Positions 34,921 through 44,194 of a stretch of 64,000 nt of DNA are shown here, piece after piece. The notes under the pieces are model-generated. The model did not search any database. It saw only the letters and a list, made by a program, of their open reading frames with translations, and had not been told where the DNA came from. Position 1 is the first letter of the stretch. Every line of letters starts with the position of its first letter. This stretch comes from Microbacterium sp. LWS13-1.2 (GTDB lineage: Bacteria; Actinomycetota; Actinomycetes; Actinomycetales; Microbacteriaceae). The stretch is taken from the NCBI RefSeq assembly GCF_040144835.1, contig NZ_CP151632.1, forward strand, positions 868,001 to 932,000, given 5' to 3'. Made by a program: the position numbers and the translations under genes.

Positions 34921-37221
34921 ATGGCCCGCGTGAACGCTCGCACCCCCCGTTACTTCGACCCGTCGGTGCCCGTCGACGACCGCGTGAAAGACCTCCTGTG
35001 CCACATGTCGCTCGAGGAGAAGGTCGGGCAGATGATGCAGCTCGACGCGCGCGGCGACCTCGACGATCAGGTCGTACGCATGCACGCCGGGTCGATCCTG
35101 CACGCGTCGCCGGAGCGGGTGCGACGTGCTCACGAGCTCACTCTGCAGACGCGCCTGCGGATCCCGCTCCTCGTCGCCGAGGACTGCATCCACGGTCACT
35201 CGTTCTGGGAAGGGGCGACGATCTTCCCGACACAGCTCGGCATGGCGGCGTCGTGGGATGCCGGACTGGCCGAGCGCGTCGCACGCGCGACCGCGGTCGA
35301 GGTGTCGGCGACCGGCATCCACTGGACCTTCTCGCCGGTGCTCTGCATCGCGCGGGATCTCCGCTGGGGCCGGGTCGACGAGACATTCGGCGAGGATCCG
35401 TTCCTCATCGGCGAGCTCGCATCGGCGATGGTGCGCGGCTATCAGGGCGGTGGCCTCGACGACCCGACCGCGATCCTCGCGACGGCCAAGCACTTCGCCG
35501 GCTACTCCGAGACCCAGGGCGGCCGCGATGCGAGCGAGGCCGACATCTCGCAACGCAAGCTCCGCTCGTGGTTCCTGCCGCCGTTCGAGCGGGTGGCGAA
35601 AGAGGGATGCCGCACCTTCATGCTCGGATACCAGAGCATCGACGGCGTGCCCATCACGGTCAACGACTGGCTGCTCAACGACGTGCTGCGCGGCGAGTGG
35701 GGATACACCGGAACCCTCATCACCGACTGGGACAACGTCGGGCGCATGGTGTGGGAGCAGAAGGTGCAGCCCGATTACGCGCACGCCGCCGCCGCCGCCG
35801 TGCTCGCCGGCAACGACATGATCATGACCACGCCCGGCTTCTTCCAGGGCGCACTCGATGCGCTGCGGCACGGCCTCATGACCGAGGAGGCCCTCGACCG
35901 CGCGGTGACCCGCATCCTGCTGCTCAAGTTCGAGTTCGGCCTCTTCGAAGACCCGCGCCTGCCCGACCGCGAGCGCATCGCGGCGGCGGTCGGCTCGGCC
36001 GAGCACACCGCGCTCAACCTCGAGGCGGCACGTCGATCCCTCGTGCTGCTGCGCAACGACGGCACGCTGCCGCTCGCCGGCGGCGTGACGGCGGACGAAT
36101 CCGGGCGCGGAGTGTCGCCGCACCGGCGTCGCATCGCAGTCGTCGGGGCGCTCGCCGACGACGCCCAGACGCAGCTCGGCGACTGGGCCGGCGGATCTGG
36201 GCAGGCGGACTGGATCCACTCGCAACCCCGGCAGATGATCACAACCCTGCTCGATGGACTGCGCGCCCAGACGCCGGCGGACTGGACCGTGACGTTCGCG
36301 CCCGGAGCCGACATCTTGACTCTCCGGCCCGATCCAGAGGGAGAGTTCTTCACCGATGGGCAGCCGCGTCCGGCGATCGTCACGCCCGCTGAACCGGACG
36401 AGACGATGATTGCGGATGCGGTATCCGACGCCCGTCGCGCGGACTACGTGGTCGCCGTCGTCGGCGACCGCATCGAACTCGTCGGAGAGGGACGCTCCAC
36501 GGCGACCCTCGACCTGGTCGGCGCGCAGCGAGCGTTGCTCGAAGCCCTCGCGGCGACGGGCACTCCGCTCATCGTCGTGCTCCTCGCCTCCAAACCGCTT
36601 ATCCTGCCTCCCGCGGTGACCGATGCGGCCGCGGTCGTGTGGGCCGCCAACCCCGGTATGCGCGGTGGTCAGGCGATCGCGGAGCTGCTGCTGGGGCTCA
36701 TCGAGCCGTCCGGGCGCCTCCCGATCTCGTTCCCCCGGCACGTCGGCCAGCAGCCGACGTACTATAACCAGATCCGCGGGCAGCACGGCGACCGCTACGC
36801 CGACTTGACCCAGCGCCCCGCCTACGCGTTCGGCGACGGCCTGTCGTACACCAACGTCGAGTACGACGCCCTGTGGATTGCCGAGGACCGCGTTGAGCAC
36901 GACGGCGCGGTGCGCGCCGTCGTGACCGTACGGAACTCCGGCGCGCGGCCCGCGCGCGAGACCGTGCAGGTGTACGCGAGCGACCTCGTGACCTCGGTGA
37001 GCTGGGCCGATCAGGAGCTCAAGACGTTCCGACAGATCGATCTGGCGCCTGGCGAGGAGGCCCATGTGGAGTTCGAGCTGGCGGCCGCGGCGTTCACCAT
37101 CGTCGATGCCGATGGTCACCGCGTCGTCGAGCCCGGCGAGTTCGAGTTGCGCGTCGGGCCGTCGAGTCGCGGTTCCACCCAGCTACGTGCCCGCTTCGTC
37201 ATCGAGGCCACCGCAGGCTGA
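34921..37221 (+). CDS. Glycoside hydrolase family 3 beta-glucosidase
   Basis: A 766-residue GH3 enzyme without PA14. The N-terminal barrel spans about 20-350 with HMSLEEKVGQMMQLDARGDL, LLVAEDCIHGHSFWEGAT, ARDLRWGRVDETFGEDPFLI and AKHFAGYSETQGGRDASEAD. The nucleophile is Asp269 in LITDWDNVGRM. A C-terminal GH3 domain (about 380-620, FPRHVGQQPTYYNQ) and a fibronectin III-like tail (about 670-755) follow. No signal peptide is present. It resembles beta-glucosidase/xylosidase-type GH3 proteins. Together with the PA14 enzyme and the transporter it forms a beta-glucoside utilisation locus. A GTG three codons downstream is an alternative start. Confidence 0.92.
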   Translation: MARVNARTPRYFDPSVPVDDRVKDLLCHMSLEEKVGQMMQLDARGDLDDQVVRMHAGSILHASPERVRRAHELTLQTRLRIPLLVAEDCIHGHSFWEGATIFPTQLGMAASWDAGLAERVARATAVEVSATGIHWTFSPVLCIARDLRWGRVDETFGEDPFLIGELASAMVRGYQGGGLDDPTAILATAKHFAGYSETQGGRDASEADISQRKLRSWFLPPFERVAKEGCRTFMLGYQSIDGVPITVNDWLLNDVLRGEWGYTGTLITDWDNVGRMVWEQKVQPDYAHAAAAAVLAGNDMIMTTPGFFQGALDALRHGLMTEEALDRAVTRILLLKFEFGLFEDPRLPDRERIAAAVGSAEHTALNLEAARRSLVLLRNDGTLPLAGGVTADESGRGVSPHRRRIAVVGALADDAQTQLGDWAGGSGQADWIHSQPRQMITTLLDGLRAQTPADWTVTFAPGADILTLRPDPEGEFFTDGQPRPAIVTPAEPDETMIADAVSDARRADYVVAVVGDRIELVGEGRSTATLDLVGAQRALLEALAATGTPLIVVLLASKPLILPPAVTDAAAVVWAANPGMRGGQAIAELLLGLIEPSGRLPISFPRHVGQQPTYYNQIRGQHGDRYADLTQRPAYAFGDGLSYTNVEYDALWIAEDRVEHDGAVRAVVTVRNSGARPARETVQVYASDLVTSVSWADQELKTFRQIDLAPGEEAHVEFELAAAAFTIVDADGHRVVEPGEFELRVGPSSRGSTQLRARFVIEATAG

Positions 37222-37511
37222 GGCGCTTCACTACGATCTCGGGATCAAGAACAGGAAGCACCAGGCCCGAGTGTCGGGCGACTGGGCTACCACGGGGAAG
37301 CCCTCGTGGCCGCCACCTACGCGCACATATGTGCGTAATCAGCACTTGCGGCCGCTCCCGACGACGATTCGGCGTGGCTTTCGCTCCATCCTCGGTGAAC
37401 TGCTAAGCACGCCAGCACGGCACCCTCGTCGATGTAGTTGGGGTGCTGATAGTGATCAGCATGTGCTCGGGTGACGGCACCCACCCAGCGCGAGTGGGCG
37501 CTGTGTGATGA
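37222..37511. other. 290-bp convergent intergenic region with two dyads
   Basis: No gene is seen. CGCACATATGTGCG at 37322-37335 is a perfect 14-bp palindrome. TGCTGAT-N4-ATCAGCA at 37444-37461 could form a small hairpin terminator for the converging genes. Confidence 0.45.
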
Positions 37512-38288
37512 TCAGTCGTGTTCGACCAGCGCCAGCACGCGCGCCGGGCTCCCTGTGCCGCCTACGATCGGAAGTGGGGCCACAACGATCATCGCGCCTG
37601 TTGCCGGCAGCCGATCCAGGTTCTGCAGCGAGGTGATGCCGTACTTGTCATTGCCTAGCAGGTAGTAGTGCATGGGCATCGCGGGCTCCATGCCGAAAGC
37701 AAGCCCTGCGTCGAGCCCCATCGTCTCCACACCCACGCCCGAGATAGGCGTCTCCTCGGCCAGCCAGCGAGCGCACTCCGGAGCAAACCCCGGCGTGTGC
37801 CCTCCCGCACTGTCTGCGTTGACGAACTTTTCGGCGTTCTGAGAGTGCGCAGCCCACCCGGTCCGAACCAGTACCCACGCGTTCTCCGGAAAGTCCCCGT
37901 GCTCCGCCTGCCACTGCTGGAGATGATCCACCGTCACCAAGAAGTCCGGATCCGCTGCCACCTCGGCTGCGAAGTCCACGACCACCGCCGGACCGATCAG
38001 GCGTGGCAATGGCGTCTCGGAGACATCCCTGCCGTCGCGTCCCGTTATCCAGTGAATCGGCACATCGATATGAGTACCCGTGTGCTCGCTGATGTGAATG
38101 TCGTTCGCCCGCCATACGGGACCACGCTCGTCGTATGCGGCGATCTCCTCGAGCTCGAATGGAGCCGGGCTGGGGTATGGGTCGGGAAGAGTCATACTGG
38201 GCGTGTTCTCAGTCAGCTTGTTTGTCAAGTCGATGATCTTGACTGTGCCCGTCGAGATTGATGCGAGCAGATCGCCCAGTTGTGCCAT
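37512..38288 (-). CDS. Cyclase-family protein (kynurenine formamidase-like)
   Basis: A 258-residue metal-dependent hydrolase of the PF04199 cyclase family. The hallmark metal-binding motif is HISEHTGTHIDVPIHWI, with the expected His, His and Asp ligands, followed by GPAVVVDFAAEV and WVLVRTGWAAH. GVGVETMGLDAGLAFG and the late MHYYLLGND are also conserved. Members hydrolyse N-formylkynurenine, isatin or other amides and lactones; the substrate here is unknown. The ATG at 38288 follows AAAGG at 7 nt; two earlier ATGs lack such a site. Confidence 0.88.
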   Translation of the reverse strand: MAQLGDLLASISTGTVKIIDLTNKLTENTPSMTLPDPYPSPAPFELEEIAAYDERGPVWRANDIHISEHTGTHIDVPIHWITGRDGRDVSETPLPRLIGPAVVVDFAAEVAADPDFLVTVDHLQQWQAEHGDFPENAWVLVRTGWAAHSQNAEKFVNADSAGGHTPGFAPECARWLAEETPISGVGVETMGLDAGLAFGMEPAMPMHYYLLGNDKYGITSLQNLDRLPATGAMIVVAPLPIVGGTGSPARVLALVEHD

Positions 38289-38696
38289 GACCACGCCTTT
38301 CATATCGACTGTTCGACGAAGCAACCCTCGCCCAGCGTCAGGGATGCGCGGATCTCATTTGGATCCGCCGCACATGTCCGCTATATACTCACAGCTCGAT
38401 GACGTGAGCGTCAAGCATTGCTTAACAACCCAATTGCAGATCTTCGTCCCGGGAGACTCACTGCGACCCGCGGTATCGCTTGAGTCTGAGGCTGCGGTCC
38501 ACGCTCGGAGGATTCGGCACGGAGGCACGTGACGCACACCTCACGTTCAATTCTCATTTACAGAGCTTTCGCGGCGATGAACTGCACCCTTCGTTGAGGA
38601 GGCGGTCTCACGCGAACCCAGCTTCCGTCAGAGACTTTCCAGCCGAGGCTGCGCGCAGACGCCCGCTCTCGTATCAGCCGACTATCAAGCGCGAGA
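38289..38696. other. 408-bp intergenic region with operator-like dyad
   Basis: No convincing gene. GCGGATC-N7-GATCCGC at 38348-38368 is a perfect 7-bp dyad, 60-80 nt upstream of the cyclase-family start, suited to binding a regulator. A TATACT hexamer at 38385 could be a -10 element on the plus strand but nothing lies downstream of it. Confidence 0.45.
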
Positions 38697-39019
38697 TCAA
38701 CCCTCGCGCAGGGTGATGTGCATCGTGCCGGTGCCGGTGAATCGTCGGCTGGTGGCTCGGAGCGCAACGTCGTATGTGTCGTCGCCATACCCAGACACCG
38801 ACAACAGATCGAACCGCATGCCGACACCTAGGTTGTCGGTGTGGTTCCACTCTGCGATGCCCTCTCGGCCATGGTATTGCGCAGCACCATCCTCGACGTA
38901 GGCGTCCGGCGTGAACGCCTCCACGAAGCGATTGGCGTCGGCTCGGTTGGTGCGTCGATGAGTTCGGCCACGGCGGGCGGAAGTTGCTGGTCGTGTGCGG
39001 AGACCGGTTCATCAGTCAT
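38697..39019 (-). pseudogene. SnoaL/NTF2-like protein gene broken by a one-base frameshift
   Basis: The gene starts at ATG 39019 with a good AAGGAG site and reads MTDEPVSAHDQQLPPAVAEL up to about 38941. There one missing base moves the sense to the next frame, which continues FVEAFTPDAYVEDGAAQYHG, then GIAEWNHTDNLGVGM and SGYGDDTYDVALRATSRRFT to the stop at 38697. The composite of about 107 residues is a normal SnoaL-like alpha+beta barrel protein. In-frame reading gives two useless pieces. Either a recent mutation or a single sequencing error is possible. Confidence 0.75.
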
Positions 39020-39249
39020 GAGCGCTCCTTGCCTGGTTCGTCCCCTCAAGGTCAGCAGATCCTTCGAGGAGTTGCCCCGGACATCTAACTCGATTCAGGC
39101 AGCCCGTCCCGCTCAGCACCGGGCTCGCACGCGGGGCGGGTGCCCGCGCACGGTCATGAGGGTCATTTGACTGATGCCATGGCCCGAACTCGCCTGCCAC
39201 CTTAGGGAAGGCCAGAACACGATCCACCGCACAGCGAAAGGAGGCCGAG

Positions 39250-39966
39250 ATGAGCGCCGTATTGGTGACGGGTGCAACTAAGGGCCTCGGGCGAGAAACC
39301 GCGCGCCAGCTCGCCGCCGCAGGGCACACTGTCTACGCAGGAGCACGCGACGGTGAACGCGGACGCGCAGCCGCGAACGAGATCGGCGCTCGATTCATAC
39401 AGATCGATGTGACCGACGACGCTTCCGTCGCCGCAGCGGCGGCGGAGATAGACGCGAGCGAGACCGAGGGCGGCATCGATGTGGTTGTCAACTGCGCAGG
39501 TGTTGAGGGACGCCTTGCCGACAATGGGATCCTCGCCGCCGAGGACACTACCGCGGGCGACATGCTGGCAGTATTCGACACCAACGTCTTCGGCGTGATT
39601 CGCGTTGTTCATTCGTTCCTGCCCCTGCTGCAGAAGTCGGCGGCTCCCGTCATCGTCAACGTATCGAGCGGGCTCGGATCGCTCACCGAACTCAGTGACC
39701 CTTCGAGCCCGACCCAGTTCTACCGGGGCATCGCATATCCGTCTTCCAAGTCGGCGTTGAATGCGATCACGATCCAGCTCGCCAAAGCATTGCCCGACTT
39801 TCGAATCAACGCCGTGGACCCGGGCTTCACACGGACCGACCTGAACGGCAACACGGGCACGCAGACCGTCGAGGAGGGATCGGCGGTGATCGTCCGGATG
39901 GCGCAGGTGGCTGCAGATGGCCCGACCGGCAGCTTCCTCTCAAATGACGGACCGGCATCGTGGTGA
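39250..39966 (+). CDS. Short-chain dehydrogenase/reductase
   Basis: A 238-residue classical SDR. The cofactor motif VLVTGATKGLGRETARQLA is at the start, NCAGVEG is the NNAG-equivalent, NVSSGLGS holds the catalytic Ser and YPSSKSALNA the catalytic Tyr and Lys. RINAVDPGFTRTDLNG follows the active site. It probably prefers NADP(H), judging by ARDGER after strand two. The substrate is unknown. It has an AAAGGAGG site and its stop overlaps the start of the next gene, so both are co-translated. Confidence 0.9.
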   Translation: MSAVLVTGATKGLGRETARQLAAAGHTVYAGARDGERGRAAANEIGARFIQIDVTDDASVAAAAAEIDASETEGGIDVVVNCAGVEGRLADNGILAAEDTTAGDMLAVFDTNVFGVIRVVHSFLPLLQKSAAPVIVNVSSGLGSLTELSDPSSPTQFYRGIAYPSSKSALNAITIQLAKALPDFRINAVDPGFTRTDLNGNTGTQTVEEGSAVIVRMAQVAADGPTGSFLSNDGPASW

Positions 39967-40799
39967 GTCCACCCGCCCGCATCGGCTTCGTCGGACTCGG
40001 CGACCAGGGAGCCCCGATCGCGCAGGCGATCATCGATGGGGGCTACCCGTTGCATGTGTGGGCGAGGCATTCCGCGTCCCTGGGCGCCCTGGGCAACCGC
40101 AAGTTCACCGTGCACGAATCACCTGGCGATATGGCGAAGGTGAGCGAGCTTGTCGCACTGTGCCTTCCCGAGGACACGGACGTGTTGCAGCTTGTGGTCG
40201 ATGGCGGCCTCCTCGCCGGGATGCAGCCCGAGTCGATTCTGGTCAATCACGGAACGGGGCTACCGGAGACGGCGCGACATCTTGCCGGGCTGGGTGCTGT
40301 CCGCAACGTCGATGTGCTGGACGCCCCAGTGAGCGGTGGGAACGCCGTCGCACGCGTTCGCCAGCTCACCACCATCGTGGGCGGAACGGACGATGGTGTC
40401 GCGCGCGCTCGTGCCATCTTCGACACCTTCTCGAAGAGCGTCATCCATGTCGGGCCCGCCGGCTCGGGTCAGTACGGCAAGCTCTTCAACAACGCCCTCA
40501 TGATGATGAACCACCAGAACGTGATCGAGGTCGTGAACCTGGCACTACGTCTCGACCTGCCTGTCAGGAGTCTGATCGAAGTCCTGCGCTCGGGCTCAGC
40601 GTCGAGTTTCGCGCTTCAGGCGATCGGTCCCTCGATCACGGTTGACAACGTCGAGCATCTGGCCTCGCTGGAACTCATCGACATGGATCTGTTCTCAGCC
40701 GCGACGGCCTCACTCGGCCAGAAGCGTATGCCCGTCGTCGAGCGCGCTCTCGCGGGGGCCAACGGGCTTTCCGAGCTGACGAGGCTAACCCAGTCCTAG
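39963..40799 (+). CDS. NAD(P)-dependent beta-hydroxyacid dehydrogenase (3-hydroxyisobutyrate dehydrogenase family)
   Basis: A 278-residue protein. The N-terminal Rossmann domain begins IGFVGLGDQGAPIAQAIIDG, the family signature. VDVLDAPVSGGNAVAR is the substrate-binding motif and GSGQYGKLFNNALMMMNHQN carries the catalytic Lys and an Asn. The helical C-terminal domain follows. The family oxidises or reduces beta-hydroxy acids such as 3-hydroxyisobutyrate or tartronate semialdehyde. GTG at 39963 overlaps the SDR stop (GTGA); a GTG one codon earlier is equivalent. Confidence 0.88.
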   Translation: MSPPARIGFVGLGDQGAPIAQAIIDGGYPLHVWARHSASLGALGNRKFTVHESPGDMAKVSELVALCLPEDTDVLQLVVDGGLLAGMQPESILVNHGTGLPETARHLAGLGAVRNVDVLDAPVSGGNAVARVRQLTTIVGGTDDGVARARAIFDTFSKSVIHVGPAGSGQYGKLFNNALMMMNHQNVIEVVNLALRLDLPVRSLIEVLRSGSASSFALQAIGPSITVDNVEHLASLELIDMDLFSAATASLGQKRMPVVERALAGANGLSELTRLTQS

Positions 40800-40938
40800 G
40801 ACGCAGTCTGGACCACGCAGCGGCTCCCTCGCAGCGGATCACACCACACACGCTGGTCGACTTGTCATGCGTCTTCGGCATGCGGAAACGAGTCATCCTT
40901 CCGGTTTGCGGTGTGTTGGATGGTGCTGTGCTGGGCAC

Positions 40939-41637
40939 GTGTCCAGAAAGAGGAAGGTAGGGGGCGCAGCGGCGCAGCATCCGGAGCGGGAGATCCCCTC
41001 GAACGAGTCCGACCGAGTGGAGATGTTCACCGACGGCGTCTTCGCCATCGCGATCACCCTTCTGGTTCTCGACCTGCCGGTTCCCTCGTCCGGGTCACTA
41101 CCTGACGTGCTCATGGAGAAGTGGCCATCTTTCGTCGCATATCTGGCGGCATTCTTGACGATCGCGGGGATCTGGGTGCACCACCACACAGTCTTTGAGC
41201 GAGTCGCACGGGTCGAGCCTGCGATCGTGCTTCTCAATCTGCTCCTGCTCCTGGGAGTATCGCTCCTGCCTTGGCCGACAGCCCTCGTCGCGGAGTCGAT
41301 ACAGAACGAGGCGGCCCACTGGAATGGCATCGTCGCCTGCGGGCTTTTCGCCCTGGCGGCACTCGTGGTGATGATCTCCTGGTCCGCAATGACGGCGCTG
41401 TTGAGTCGGCGCCCGCATCTTCTTCGGCGCCCGCATGATGCGGTCTGGATGCGGCGCAGTTCGATCGAAGCCGCCGTCGCCGGCATCCCGGTCCTCATCG
41501 CGTTCGCCACGTCATTCGTCAACCCGGTGATCTCACTCGCACTGTACGGGGCGATCCCGGTGTACTTCCTCTTCTCGACGTCACGCCGGCGACCCAGGTC
41601 ACCGGTCGGTCCGAGCGGGTCGGGAATACATGACTAG
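40939..41637 (+). CDS. TMEM175-like (DUF1211) potassium channel family membrane protein
   Basis: About 232 residues with six transmembrane helices. The defining motif RVEMFTDGVFAIAITLLVLD, with the R..xFSDG-like pore helix, is at about residues 26-45. A second conserved piece, GIWVHHHTVFERV, follows helix two. Bacterial TMEM175 relatives form K+-permeable channels. The start is uncertain: GTG 40939 gives a short basic leader; no strong ribosome site is visible. Confidence 0.8.
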   Translation: MSRKRKVGGAAAQHPEREIPSNESDRVEMFTDGVFAIAITLLVLDLPVPSSGSLPDVLMEKWPSFVAYLAAFLTIAGIWVHHHTVFERVARVEPAIVLLNLLLLLGVSLLPWPTALVAESIQNEAAHWNGIVACGLFALAALVVMISWSAMTALLSRRPHLLRRPHDAVWMRRSSIEAAVAGIPVLIAFATSFVNPVISLALYGAIPVYFLFSTSRRRPRSPVGPSGSGIHD

Positions 41638-41681
41638 TCATGCAATGTTCGCTACGGATGAATCAAGTGAAAGGGGCTGCG

Positions 41682-42872
41682 ATGCAGTTCGGAATCTTCT
41701 CGGTCAGCGACATCACACGCGACCCGGTGCGCGACTACACGCCGAGCGAAGCGGAGCGGATCGATGCGATCGTGCGGATCGCGCAGCGGGCGGACGAGGT
41801 CGGTCTGGACGTGTTCTCGATAGGTGAGCACCACAACCCTCCGTTCTTCTCATCCTCCCCGACGACCCTCCTCTCGCACATCGCGGCGCTGACGAAGCGA
41901 ATCCTGCTGTCGACTTCGGTGACGCTGATCACGACGAACGACCCCGTGAAGGTTGCCGAGGACTACGCGATGCTCCAGCACCTCGCCAAGGGCCGCATGG
42001 ACCTCATGGTCGGTCGAGGCAACACTGTGCCGGTCTACCCGTGGTTCGGCAAGGACATCCGCGAGGGATTGCCGCTGGCATTGGAGAACTACAACCTTCT
42101 CCATGAGTTGTGGCGAAAGGACGTCGTCGATTGGGAGGGTCGGTTCCGCACACCACTGCAGGGCTTCACGTCGACGCCGCGACCATTGGATGGCGTACCC
42201 CCGTTCGTCTGGCACGGTGCGATTCGCAGCCCCGAGATCGCCGAACAGGCGGCGTTCTACGGCAATGGCTACTTCGCCAACAACGTCCTCGCCCCGAACT
42301 TCCACTTCGTGCCGCTGGTCGACTTCTACCGTGAGCGGTTCGTGCATTATGGTCATGGAACCAAGGAGCAGGCGATCGTCGGTCTCGGAGGCCAGGCGTT
42401 CCTGGCCCGACGCTCGCAGGACGCCCTCGACGCCTATCGGCCGTACTTCGACAACTCGCAGATCTACGGGATGAGCTACACGCTCGAGGAATACAAGGAA
42501 CTCACGCCCATGTCGGTGGGAAGTCCGCAGGAAGCGATCGACAAGACCATGACGTTCCGTGAGGGCTTCGGCGACTACCAGCGTCAACTGTGGAATGTCG
42601 ACCTGGGCGGACTCCCCGTAGAGATGGCCCTCGAGCAGGTCGAACTGCTCGGAACCGAGGTGGTGCCGGTGCTGCGCAAGGAGATGGACGCCGCCCGTTC
42701 GCCGCTGGCAGCCGAGGCGCCGACCCATGCGAGCCTGGTGAGGGCGAAGTACGGCGACGCCGAGCCGCGACAGCCTCGGCCGAACGCGAACCGTGGAGAC
42801 AACGTGACGGGCACGTCGCCGTACCGCGACAGCGATCCGTCCGTCCGTCCCACCTACCCGCTGGCGAGCTGA
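41682..42872 (+). CDS. FMN-dependent luciferase-like monooxygenase, CE1758 family
   Basis: A 396-residue LLM-class flavin oxidoreductase. It starts MQFGIFSVSDITRDP and has the family blocks VFSIGEHHNPPFFSSSPTTL, DLMVGRGNTVPVYPWFG, then FVWHGAIRSPEIAEQAAFYG and YGHGTKEQAIVGLGGQ. The unusually long disordered C terminus ends SDPSVRPTYPLAS. The presence nearby of a dedicated FMN reductase identifies the CE1758/CE1759 duo, in which the reductase supplies FMNH2. The substrate is unknown. ATG 41682 has an AAAGGGG site. A MarR gene lies between the two partners. Confidence 0.9.
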   Translation: MQFGIFSVSDITRDPVRDYTPSEAERIDAIVRIAQRADEVGLDVFSIGEHHNPPFFSSSPTTLLSHIAALTKRILLSTSVTLITTNDPVKVAEDYAMLQHLAKGRMDLMVGRGNTVPVYPWFGKDIREGLPLALENYNLLHELWRKDVVDWEGRFRTPLQGFTSTPRPLDGVPPFVWHGAIRSPEIAEQAAFYGNGYFANNVLAPNFHFVPLVDFYRERFVHYGHGTKEQAIVGLGGQAFLARRSQDALDAYRPYFDNSQIYGMSYTLEEYKELTPMSVGSPQEAIDKTMTFREGFGDYQRQLWNVDLGGLPVEMALEQVELLGTEVVPVLRKEMDAARSPLAAEAPTHASLVRAKYGDAEPRQPRPNANRGDNVTGTSPYRDSDPSVRPTYPLAS

Positions 42873-42875
42873 GCC

Positions 42876-43337
42876 GTGGCGCACAACGACACGCGGCTCG
42901 CCAACGAGTCCTGGGAAGCCCTTTTCCGTGCGCAGATGACGGTCCTGCGCGAGCTGCATACGGCAGATGCGTGGGACGAGTTGCTGCCCAACGAGTACGG
43001 AGTGCTGTACGAACTGTCCAAGTCGCCGGAAGGGCTCCGGATGACGGACCTGCTCGACGACGTCCTCCTTAGCCAGGCCGGGGTGTCGCGGCTCGTCACG
43101 CGGCTCGAGTCCGCAGGCATGATCGCGCGCGCGGAGGACGACAAGGACCGGCGCGCGACACGGCTCCGACTGACGGTCCGCGGGAGCGAGACTCAGCGAC
43201 GGATCGGTCGTCAGCACGCGCGCCATGTCACGGCGCAGATGTCGAGCAGGCTGAACGGCGAGCAACTCGTGCAGCTGCGCGACTTGTGCCGAGCGATGCT
43301 CGCTTCAGAACCGATCGGAGGGGTGAACGCAGCATGA
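42876..43337 (+). CDS. MarR-family transcriptional regulator
   Basis: A 153-residue winged-helix regulator. The DNA-binding core reads GLRMTDLLDDVLLSQAGVSR, then LVTRLESAGMIARAEDDKDR and RLTVRGSE, the standard MarR wing. GTG start, 3 nt after the monooxygenase stop; its own stop overlaps the ATG of the FMN reductase gene (ATGA). Lying inside the pair's operon, it probably autoregulates it in response to the substrate or an oxidant; none of its two Cys-like sensor positions is obvious. Confidence 0.88.
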   Translation: MAHNDTRLANESWEALFRAQMTVLRELHTADAWDELLPNEYGVLYELSKSPEGLRMTDLLDDVLLSQAGVSRLVTRLESAGMIARAEDDKDRRATRLRLTVRGSETQRRIGRQHARHVTAQMSSRLNGEQLVQLRDLCRAMLASEPIGGVNAA

Positions 43338-44041
43338 GCACCGTCATCGACATGGAACCGTCCGTGCGCATCGTGGTCCTGTCGGCCGGCGTGAGCGACC
43401 CGTCGTCGACGCGGTTGCTCGCTGATCGGATCGCGGTACGCGTGGGTGACGGTCTTGCCGCTGAGGACGTCACGGCGATGACAACGGTGGTGGAGCTCGC
43501 GCCCCTCGCCGTCGACATCGCCCGAGCCGTCGTGACCCGGCTGCGAAGCGAACAGCTCGAGGCTGCCATCGACGCGCTCTCGCAAGCGGATGCCGTCATC
43601 GCGGCCACACCGGTGTACAAGGCCGGCATCAGCGGCCTGTTCAAGTCCTTCGTGGACCTGCTCGACGAGGACGTGATGATCGCGAAGCCGACCATCCTGG
43701 CAGCCACGGCCGAATCCACCCGCCACGCGATGGTGGTCGATGACCAGCTTCGACCGCTCTTCGCCTTCATGCGAGCGTTGTCGGTCCCCACCTCCGTGTT
43801 CGCCGCCCCAGAGGATTGGGGATCGACGGCCCTGGGATCGCGTATCGAGCGGGCCGCCACGGAATTGGTCCAGCTCGTCATCAGTCGGGTGGGCCATCGC
43901 ATGGCCGATGCAGCGTGGCGACACTACCGCCACCGCTTCGGCGGCAGCGCCTCGCGTGCGGAGAAGTCGTCCGCGGACGTCGACTTCGACACCGATCTCA
44001 TGCGCCTGGCAACCGGTGGGTCAGCCCATCAGGTGGGTTGA
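43334..44041 (+). CDS. LLM-partnered NAD(P)H:FMN reductase, CE1759 family
   Basis: A 235-residue flavodoxin-like reductase. The first strand and loop read RIVVLSAGVSDPSSTRLLAD for FMN phosphate binding. ADAVIAATPVYKAGISGLFK is the second FMN site and LAATAESTRHAMVVDDQLRP a conserved segment. This is the partner of the CE1758 monooxygenase and should deliver reduced FMN to it. Translation is coupled to the MarR gene by a 4-bp overlap. Confidence 0.9.
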   Translation: MSTVIDMEPSVRIVVLSAGVSDPSSTRLLADRIAVRVGDGLAAEDVTAMTTVVELAPLAVDIARAVVTRLRSEQLEAAIDALSQADAVIAATPVYKAGISGLFKSFVDLLDEDVMIAKPTILAATAESTRHAMVVDDQLRPLFAFMRALSVPTSVFAAPEDWGSTALGSRIERAATELVQLVISRVGHRMADAAWRHYRHRFGGSASRAEKSSADVDFDTDLMRLATGGSAHQVG

Positions 44042-44194
44042 ACGCGCCCGCCGCAAGGGCGCGCGCGCAGGATCGGCGACCAAGGATGCATTGCGCGACT
44101 GCGGTCGCGATGATCGCGCAACAGGTTATTGAGGAGATGCGGCGGCGCCCCTAAGATCGGCTCATCCCCCTCCGACCCGGGAGGTGACCGCACC

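Noticed and set aside
34858..37119. 753-codon open frame on the minus strand
   Set aside because: It is the antisense shadow of the second GH3 gene.
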